Translations under genes and position numbers: made by a program
NCBI GenBank assembly: GCA_964570205.1
Contig: CAZMXI010000159.1
Span: 1-11,178 of the forward strand
Length of the DNA stretch: 11,178 bases
Source: CAZMXI01 sp964570205
GTDB lineage: Bacteria > Planctomycetota > Phycisphaerae > Tepidisphaerales > Tepidisphaeraceae
Direction: 5' to 3'
The notes under the pieces: model-generated
What the model was told of the DNA's origin: nothing
Databases searched by the model: none
What the model saw: only the letters and a program-made list of their open reading frames with translations
Part shown: positions 6,888 through 11,178 of the stretch, in pieces
Layout: each line of letters begins with the position of its first letter
Position numbering within the stretch: the stretch's first letter is position 1

Positions 6888-6917
6888 TCGACGCCTTCGT
6901 GCCTTGTCGGGTATGAT
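6888..6917 (+). promoter_or_regulatory. Candidate promoter for a leaderless GIY-YIG transcript
   Basis: TATGAT (6912-6917) is a 5/6 match to the -10 consensus. TCGACG (6888-6893), 18 bases upstream, is a 4/6 match to the -35 consensus. The ATG at 6926 lies 8 bases after the -10 box, about where transcription would begin. No ribosome binding site precedes the ATG, so a leaderless mRNA is likely. Confidence 0.45.
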
Positions 6918-6925
6918 CGCGAACT

Positions 6926-7744
6926 ATGGCGAAGAAAGACATGCGGATTAAGGCGCTGGATGAACAGGGGCAGCCCCGGGTTGTGACGGGCTATGGCTCG
7001 TGGAAACCATGGCGCTCGCCTGCGAAGTGGACGGACGCGGAAATCGCAGCCCTTGGGCACCGCCCCGGCGTCTACATGTTGCGTGCGGTGACGTCGCCGG
7101 ACAAGCCGGTCGAGTTTTCCGTCGCGTTGGGAAGCGGTGGGTCAGACGCCACTGCATCCGATCTGGCGAAGCGCGCCGGTTGGCTCCAAGGCGTGTTGTA
7201 CATCGGGAAGGCTGTTGACCTGACAAGCCGCTTCGGCATGTTGGTGATCAGTTGGCAAACCGATCCCCCGACGCCCGGACACACATCAGCGAAGAATTAT
7301 CTTCGGAAGGATGCGGCGTTTCGGCAGCATTTCCCGGCCAGCAAGGTCGAACTCACCTGTAAGCCGATCGGCTCCAAGAACTGGACCGACAAGGCTCTTG
7401 CCGATGGCCTGCTTGGGTTGTCGCAGAAATGGTTCTGGAAACACTATCCGCACTGGACGCAAGGGCACGGTAACAGCGAGATGGACCAGACGTGCGCCGC
7501 GACGATTGACACGGAACGATCCCTTCTCTGCCTGTACCGTATGACGTTCGGCGATTTCCCGCCCCTGAACCGCCGGAAGCCAAACTGTATCGGCGCACGA
7601 CTCGACGATGCGTGGCTCAATGCGTTGTTCACGAATGGCATCGATCCCGCCAAACTTGATCCATCAGCCGATGCCGCCATCAGCATGGACGACCCGGATA
7701 GCCAGAAGGTGAAGGACATCATCGCCAAGAACCGTTCGAAGTAA
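6926..7744 (+). CDS. Divergent GIY-YIG nuclease-fold protein
   Basis: A 272-aa protein with the key elements of the GIY-YIG endonuclease fold in order: P-G-V-Y (47-50), L-Y-I-G-K (91-95), Arg102 in L-T-S-R-F, Glu197 in T-E-R-S-L-L and Asn215 in P-P-L-N. In known GIY-YIG enzymes the two Tyr, the Arg and the Glu build the active site. The first two motifs are about 44 residues apart instead of roughly 10-20, so an insertion of some 30 residues splits the usual hairpin. Further extra sequence lies before Glu197. It has no recognisable DNA-binding partner domain, so substrate and role (homing, restriction, repair or defence) are unknown. It is not coupled to the capsid gene and seems to carry its own promoter, like a moron or cargo gene. 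Confidence 0.7.
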   Translation: MAKKDMRIKALDEQGQPRVVTGYGSWKPWRSPAKWTDAEIAALGHRPGVYMLRAVTSPDKPVEFSVALGSGGSDATASDLAKRAGWLQGVLYIGKAVDLTSRFGMLVISWQTDPPTPGHTSAKNYLRKDAAFRQHFPASKVELTCKPIGSKNWTDKALADGLLGLSQKWFWKHYPHWTQGHGNSEMDQTCAATIDTERSLLCLYRMTFGDFPPLNRRKPNCIGARLDDAWLNALFTNGIDPAKLDPSADAAISMDDPDSQKVKDIIAKNRSK

Positions 7745-7807
7745 CGAGTGTCGCCAAGTCCTTCAAGATGGGAATCGCTCCTCCGCGACAACGAGGAATC
7801 TCCGAAT

Positions 7808-8461
7808 CTAGAACCCGATTACCTGCATGATGATGATCACCAATATCACAAATCCAATAATCAGTCCCACCAGCGCCAGCGGATGGATTCCCAGGCGATC
7901 AGGTTTGTAGCCGGGGTTGTCGAGATTGCGGAGCATTTCCATCAATCGTCGCGTTGCGTTCTTGGCACCGGCTCCCCAAACGTCGTCTGACGATCCCTGC
8001 AGGACTACACGGCACTGGTTGGGACCCGCCGGAACCACCGACACACGTACTTTGACAGATTGCAGGCCGAATTTGATTCGGCCTGTCACATACTGCTGTG
8101 ATTGATTCTGCTCGGTCACGGAACCTAGTCGATTAATCGCCTCCGCGACCCTGCCCATTGTTACGGGAAGCGAGGATGGGAAAATGATCTCATTTGGCCC
8201 GGTCGGCGTGGGTACTGGCATCGCGGATGGCGGCGGCGGCGGCGCGTGCGCAATCGGAGGCGGTGGAGGGGGGGACGGGGGCATCTGCGAGGCATAAAAC
8301 AATCCGTTGACTCTTGAAGCTGGTATCCACTCCGCTAGTCCCTCCTTCCAGATTAACGAGTCCGCTTGCACTCGCCCTGCGGCCGCCAGTTGCTTCAATT
8401 GGCCAGCACTGACAGGACCAGATTGCTTCCCGTTCTCCATGAAAAACCATGTGTCTGCCAT
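7808..8461 (-). CDS. GYF-domain protein with proline linker and C-terminal membrane anchor
   Basis: A 217-aa protein. Residues 4-55 are a bacterial GYF_2-type domain (W-F-F-M-x-N-G-K-x-S-G-P-V ... L-I-W-K-E-G-L-A-E-W-I-P-A), a likely peptide-binding module. Residues 61-87 are a proline-rich linker with runs of six and five Pro. Residues about 91-181 form an unrecognised alpha/beta-looking domain. Residues 194-215 are one transmembrane helix, so the protein is probably tail-anchored with the bulk in the cytoplasm. AAGGAG lies 6 bases upstream of the ATG. It is the second gene of a two-gene minus-strand operon, 27 bases after its paralogue, and convergent with the GIY-YIG gene 63 bases away. 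Its proline linker could itself be a GYF ligand. The cellular role is unknown. Confidence 0.85.
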   Translation of the reverse strand: MADTWFFMENGKQSGPVSAGQLKQLAAAGRVQADSLIWKEGLAEWIPASRVNGLFYASQMPPSPPPPPPIAHAPPPPPSAMPVPTPTGPNEIIFPSSLPVTMGRVAEAINRLGSVTEQNQSQQYVTGRIKFGLQSVKVRVSVVPAGPNQCRVVLQGSSDDVWGAGAKNATRRLMEMLRNLDNPGYKPDRLGIHPLALVGLIIGFVILVIIIMQVIGF

Positions 8462-8488
8462 GTGTTATCTCCTTCGTCTGTGGTGTAC

Positions 8489-9142
8489 TCAACTCCACGC
8501 CGCTGCGCCCAGCATCATGCCGACTGTGGTGCATCCCACGGAAATCACGATCTGGGCAATACCGTGACCAACGGCACCTCGTGTAAGGTTAACGATCCCG
8601 ATGACGATGCCCGCGATCCCAAAGCCCGGAGGGCAAAACAAAAGGGCTACTCCTCCGCAAACGTATCCTGCAACGATCAGGCCAGTGCCGGCCCCACCGC
8701 CCGCTGGCTGTCTGGGCTGGGCCGCATAGGTTGTGGGATAAGATTGTGTCGGCGAGTACTGGGCGGTTGAAGAACGCTCAGCGAAACAACGCTTGCATGT
8801 GATAACTCCATTGTCGTCGTACACGCCTCCGACCGGAAACAGTCCGCCACAAACGCTGCATGCGTACCTTGGCGCTGCCGCAGGCGAAGGCGGCGCTGGT
8901 GGCGAGCCGATAACCGCCGCGTGGGAAGACGCCGCCGCAACGGTGAGTTCTTCGGGTTCAGGAACGAGTACGGGCTCCGGGAACAAACCCTTCGCCTGTG
9001 ATGCCGGAACCCACTGGGCCAGTCCCTCACGCCAGATCAGGTCCGAAGGATCAAGTTCACCGTCAATCGCCATGCGCTTGAGCGAGGCCGTGTCCACGGG
9101 GCCGCGTTTCTTCTCATTCTTCTGATAGTACCACTCCGCCAT
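8489..9142 (-). CDS. GYF-domain, zinc-ribbon, DUF4190-type membrane protein
   Basis: A 217-aa paralogue of its downstream neighbour in the N-terminal domain. Residues 3-55 are a GYF_2 domain (W-Y-Y-Q-K-N-E-K-K-R-G-P-V ... L-I-W-R-E-G-L-A-Q-W-V-P-A-S). After an acidic and proline-rich linker comes a four-cysteine zinc ribbon (Cys95, Cys98, Cys116, Cys119). Two hydrophobic segments follow (about 152-185 and 192-213) with the Gly-rich pattern of DUF4190. The frame stays open upstream to 9355. The start at 9142 is chosen because GGAG lies 6 bases before it and the GYF domain begins exactly there. Such multidomain membrane proteins are common in planctomycetes, but their function is not established. 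Promoter candidates lie in the divergent region upstream. Confidence 0.87.
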   Translation of the reverse strand: MAEWYYQKNEKKRGPVDTASLKRMAIDGELDPSDLIWREGLAQWVPASQAKGLFPEPVLVPEPEELTVAAASSHAAVIGSPPAPPSPAAAPRYACSVCGGLFPVGGVYDDNGVITCKRCFAERSSTAQYSPTQSYPTTYAAQPRQPAGGGAGTGLIVAGYVCGGVALLFCPPGFGIAGIVIGIVNLTRGAVGHGIAQIVISVGCTTVGMMLGAAAWS

Positions 9143-9195
9143 GGGCGTCTCCTTCGCTGCGGCCCAGCCTTCGTCGTTGCGCCTCCGCAATCCAT

Positions 9196-9219
9196 GACTG
9201 GCCGGTTGACTGGCTGGTC
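9196..9219. repeat. Tandem imperfect 12-bp repeat
   Basis: GACTGGCCGGTT (9196-9207) is followed directly by GACTGGCTGGTC (9208-9219), matching at 10 of 12 positions. It lies about 55 bases upstream of the GYF operon start, within the predicted 5' leader of that transcript, and could be an operator. Confidence 0.55.
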
Positions 9220-9233
9220 GGCACGTTGCCGAC
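9217..9233. repeat. Hairpin, 7-bp stem
   Basis: GTCGGCA (9217-9223) and TGCCGAC (9227-9233) pair perfectly around a 3-base loop. The left arm, shifted by one base (GGTCGG, 9216-9221), can instead pair with CCGACC at 9242-9247, the left arm of the next hairpin. The two folds are mutually exclusive. Confidence 0.6.
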
Positions 9234-9262
9234 TTGAGAGCCCGACCGCGTGGTCGGATTAT
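9234..9262 (+). promoter_or_regulatory. Candidate plus-strand promoter for the sigma operon
   Basis: TTGAGA (9234-9239, 5/6 match) and GATTAT (9257-9262, 4/6 match) are separated by 17 bases. A palindrome fills most of the spacer. Transcription would start near 9269, giving a leader of about 190 bases. Confidence 0.35.
9242..9257. promoter_or_regulatory. Candidate shared operator palindrome
   Basis: CCGACC (9242-9247) and GGTCGG (9252-9257) form a perfect 6-bp inverted repeat around GCGT. It lies inside the spacer of the plus-strand promoter candidate and at the expected start point of the minus-strand candidate, a suitable place for one regulator to control both directions. Confidence 0.4.
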
Positions 9263-9286
9263 CGCCTCGGCGATGCCGGCCCGCAA
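9258..9286 (-). promoter_or_regulatory. Candidate minus-strand promoter for the GYF operon
   Basis: On the minus strand, TTGCGG (complement of 9281-9286) and GATAAT (complement of 9258-9263, 5/6 match) are separated by 17 bases. The start would be near 9251, giving a leader of about 110 bases that includes the 9217-9233 hairpin and the tandem repeat. Its -10 overlaps that of the plus-strand candidate. A further stem, ATCGCC/GGCGAT at 9261-9274, lies within the promoter. Confidence 0.35.
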
Positions 9287-9460
9287 GAACTGCGTGACCC
9301 GCGTTACGATGCGCCGCCGGGACACGGGAATCATCTCTCCGCTGGTCCCGCGCATGGCCGCCGGAGAAAATTCCGCAGATTGGCTTTACGAATCGACCCC
9401 CGGCCGGGAAATAACCTGTTAGACGGGCGTGGTGCCCGGCGCAACTACAAGGAGATGACG

Positions 9461-9988
9461 ATGGCGCGAACTGGACTGTCCTTCGATGAATTCGTGAACC
9501 TGAGGATCAAGCCGCTCGCGGGTGCCGACCCCGTCTTCCAGGAGGCGGCCGAGATGGAAGTCGCCGAACTGTTCCCCATGACCGTGGGCCAGGCCTCCGA
9601 GCACCTGCGGTCGCGGGGCTACGACTGCCGCCCCGAGATGCTCGACGTGCTGCTCCGCAACAAGGTCGTGACGCCGGCCGCCCCGAACGCCTGGATGCAA
9701 ACCGATGTCGATGCCGCCGCCGACCACTTCGAGGAGTGCGGCATCCTCACGCCGTATGCCGCGATGTGCCAGACGCTGGGGTGCAGCTACGCCGACTTCG
9801 TGCGGCCCCTCCGCGAAGCCGCCGAACGTGAGTCCGCCAAGTACGGGCGGCAGGTGCCGGAGGATGATCAGTACTTCGTGATGCACCGGCAGCCGCCCCG
9901 TGGCGGGCCGAACGGCCGCGACGCGATCATCACGTTCACGTTGGCCGACGACATTCGGGAGCGGATCGAGCGCGGCGAGGAGGTGTAA
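9461..9988 (+). CDS. Helix-turn-helix-like protein of unknown function
   Basis: A 175-aa protein I do not recognise by name. The start at 9461 is chosen over the in-frame ATG 9455 and an upstream open frame to 9194, because AAGGAG (9449-9454) is 6 bases before 9461 and upstream residues look non-coding. Residues 38-95 (M-T-V-G-Q-A-S-E-H-L-R-S-R-G ... V-V-T-P ... T-D-V-D-A-A-A-D-H-F) have the helix pattern of a MerR-like winged helix. Residues 96-125 (T-P-Y-A-A-M-C-Q-T-L-G-C-S-Y-A-D-F) suggest a second small helical unit. The C-terminus is charged. No catalytic motif or membrane segment is seen. The stop at 9986-9988 is followed immediately by the sigma-like gene, whose ribosome binding site lies in its last codons. 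A DNA-binding partner or regulator role is inferred. Confidence 0.75.
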   Translation: MARTGLSFDEFVNLRIKPLAGADPVFQEAAEMEVAELFPMTVGQASEHLRSRGYDCRPEMLDVLLRNKVVTPAAPNAWMQTDVDAAADHFEECGILTPYAAMCQTLGCSYADFVRPLREAAERESAKYGRQVPEDDQYFVMHRQPPRGGPNGRDAIITFTLADDIRERIERGEEV

Positions 9989-10552
9989 ATGGACTCCTCA
10001 CCGCAGGAACTGGAACTGACGCCGGAGCTTTTGGCCTACGCCAAGGCGGTCGCTCTGATCGAGGCCAAGAAGCATTGTCGGCAGCGTGACAGCTACGACG
10101 ACGTGGTGCAGGAGGCGATCCTGCACCTGTACAGCAAGCCGCCGAAGTTCGATCCGTCGCGGGGTGCCAGCGAGAGGACGCTGATCTACACCGTCGTGCA
10201 GCGGGCGGTGATGAAGGCCGCCGAGCGCGAAGCCCGGCAGGCCCGCCGGTTCAGGCAATTCCCTGAACCGCTCGAAGACGACGATGGGGAGCCGCCGGAG
10301 AATCAGGTCAGCGACAAGCGGACGGTGGAGCTGACCAGGAGCCGGTGGAACCTCGACGACATCCTGCAGTTCATCGACAACGAGGAAAGCCGTTCGCTGT
10401 GCCGCATGGTGATTCAGTGCAACGGCAATCTCAGCGAGGCGGCCCGACGCCTGGGTCTTTCCGAAGGCACCGTCCGCTACCGCCTCAAGATGCTCGGCCC
10501 GAAGTTGCTGGCGGCGGGCTTCGATCCATTTTCGACTGGAGGTCTTTCGTGA
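9989..10552 (+). CDS. Small sigma-70-like factor with Fis-type C-terminal HTH
   Basis: A 187-aa protein. Residues about 14-87 resemble sigma region 2, including the core-binding D-V-V-Q-E-A-I-L-H-L-Y at 38-48, then F-D-P-S-R-G-A-S-E-R-T-L-I-Y-T-V-V and a basic helix. An acidic linker covers about 92-110. Residues 146-170 (N-L-S-E-A-A-R-R-L-G-L-S-E-G-T-V-R-Y-R-L-K-M-L-G) form an HTH that reads more like the Fis/NtrC C-terminal type than a standard sigma region 4. A phage-type sigma factor could switch on the head genes behind it. AGGAGGT (9978-9984) is a near-perfect ribosome binding site. The stop overlaps the next GTG by 4 bases. Being a sigma-related DNA-binding protein rather than an active sigma factor is the main alternative. 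Confidence 0.75.
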   Translation: MDSSPQELELTPELLAYAKAVALIEAKKHCRQRDSYDDVVQEAILHLYSKPPKFDPSRGASERTLIYTVVQRAVMKAAEREARQARRFRQFPEPLEDDDGEPPENQVSDKRTVELTRSRWNLDDILQFIDNEESRSLCRMVIQCNGNLSEAARRLGLSEGTVRYRLKMLGPKLLAAGFDPFSTGGLS

Positions 10553-11178
10553 ACACGATGCTTGAACAAGAACTCGTTCTGACCGCCGCCAAGGTGGAGA
10601 TCGCGGCCGGCCAGGGCACGAAGCAGCCCGCCGTGAACATCGTCGCCTACACCGGCGGCGTCATGAAGGTCGGTGGCTGGGGCGACATCGCCATCAACCT
10701 CTCCGGCCTCGACTGCGGCGGGCCGATCCCGCTGCTGGTCGACCACGACCCTGGCCTCGATAACGTGCTGGGCAAGGGGGAGGCCAAGGTGCAGGCCGGA
10801 CAACTCCATGTTGCCGGCAGCGTCGTCGGCTCGACCGCTGCTGCGAAGAAGGTGCTCGACCTGGCTCGCGACGGATTCCCGCTGCAGGCCAGCGTCGGCG
10901 TCGCGCCCGAGGAAACCACCCGCCTGGCCCCGGGCGAGAAGATCGAGATCAACGGCCGCACCGTCGTCGCGCCCAAGGGTGGGCTGACGGTCGTGGCCAA
11001 GGGTACGCTGCGGGAGGTGTCGGTGGTGACCTTGGGCTGCGACAGCCGCACCAGCGTCGCCATCGCCGCCAGCAAGGGCGCGATCGACGGTGGTGAAGAT
11101 GATGTTCTCGCCGCCGAGCGTACGCGCGTCTCCGCGATCATGAAGTTGACGACCAAGAACCCCGAGATCGCCGCCAAG
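10549..11178 (+). CDS. Second prohead protease, partial (probably another protease-capsid fusion)
   Basis: An open frame of 210 codons without a stop, cut by the window end. GTG 10549 overlaps the previous stop (GTGA), with GGAGGT at 10538-10543; ATG 10558 is the alternative. The protein is a paralogue of residues about 18-255 of the first fusion. Shared features include A-Y-T-G-G-x-M, catalytic His66 in L-V-D-H-D-P, Ser115 in F-P-L-Q-A-S-V-G-V, the G-R-T-V and T-L-R-E-V-S strands, and then L-A-A-E-R-T-R-V-S-A-I-M, matching the scaffold-like linker L-A-E-T-Q-R-I-A-A-I-R of the first. Because homology continues past the protease, a fused capsid domain is expected beyond the window. It is led by a sigma-like gene rather than by a portal. 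Confidence 0.9.
   Translation, partial: MNTMLEQELVLTAAKVEIAAGQGTKQPAVNIVAYTGGVMKVGGWGDIAINLSGLDCGGPIPLLVDHDPGLDNVLGKGEAKVQAGQLHVAGSVVGSTAAAKKVLDLARDGFPLQASVGVAPEETTRLAPGEKIEINGRTVVAPKGGLTVVAKGTLREVSVVTLGCDSRTSVAIAASKGAIDGGEDDVLAAERTRVSAIMKLTTKNPEIAAK

Larger units (their letters stand above)
9143..9460. other. Divergent intergenic control region
   Basis: This 318-bp region lies between the minus-strand GYF operon and the plus-strand sigma-factor operon. Open frames cross it on both strands, but none has a ribosome binding site or recognisable protein sequence. It contains a tandem repeat, three successive hairpins and two overlapping promoter candidates, listed separately. The part from about 9290 to 9448 shows nothing I can support. 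Confidence 0.6.

Noticed and set aside
7745..7807. Bidirectional terminator between the convergent genes
   Set aside because: Only a weak 5-bp stem (TCCTC/GAGGA) without a T-tract was found, which is insufficient for a terminator call.
9196..9280. tRNA or other structured RNA gene from three consecutive hairpins
   Set aside because: Stem lengths and loops do not fit a tRNA cloverleaf, and no conserved T-loop sequence is present. A regulatory region fits better.
9143..9355. N-terminal extension of the minus-strand zinc-ribbon GYF protein
   Set aside because: The GYF domain begins at the Met at 9142, which has a well-placed GGAG. The extension also overlaps the hairpin and promoter region.
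9194..9460. N-terminal extension of the HTH-like protein back to ATG 9194
   Set aside because: The extra residues look non-coding (Arg/Pro/Gly-rich without pattern), and a good ribosome binding site supports ATG 9461.

Overview
The window is a GC-rich stretch of bacterial DNA made mostly of prophage-type head genes. The host is probably a planctomycete or a relative. That guess rests on the tandem GYF-domain membrane proteins with long proline linkers, the DUF4190-type tail, and the style of the terminase, portal and capsid genes. No ribosomal or housekeeping marker is present, so the taxon is inference.

Left part, about 1-6760, plus strand: a packaging and head module in canonical phage order. 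It begins with a short AT-richer leader carrying a 13-bp direct repeat. Next come a 73-aa protein and a GpA-type large terminase (Walker ATPase plus RNase H-like nuclease). The terminase is split by a frameshift exactly between its two domains. It is followed by an NrdR-like zinc-ribbon protein, a 68-aa conserved-looking small protein, a lambda GpB-type portal, and a fusion of prohead protease, scaffold-like linker and major capsid protein. Most genes abut or overlap by 1-4 bases and are probably one transcription unit. The exception is a 134-bp gap (2901-3034) containing a perfect 16-bp palindrome. The module stops directly after the capsid gene. No connector, tail or lysis genes follow, only a short coding-like remnant.

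Middle part, about 6860-9142: cargo-like genes. There is a divergent GIY-YIG nuclease-fold protein with its own apparently leaderless promoter. Convergent to it lie two paralogous 217-aa GYF-domain membrane proteins on the minus strand.

Right part, about 9143-11178, plus strand: a 318-bp divergent control region holds overlapping candidate promoters, stacked hairpins and a tandem 12-bp repeat. It precedes a tightly coupled operon of a 175-aa helix-turn-helix-like protein, a small sigma-factor-like protein and a second prohead protease, which runs off the window. The second protease is a clear paralogue of the first and continues into the same scaffold-like linker. The window therefore spans two related capsid modules with different front ends: one preceded by terminase and portal, the other by a sigma-like factor.

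The observations most worth following are the nested in-frame translation start inside the protease-capsid fusion, the sigma-led second capsid module without adjacent terminase or portal, and the inverted-repeat-bounded 28-bp segment that frameshifts the terminase.
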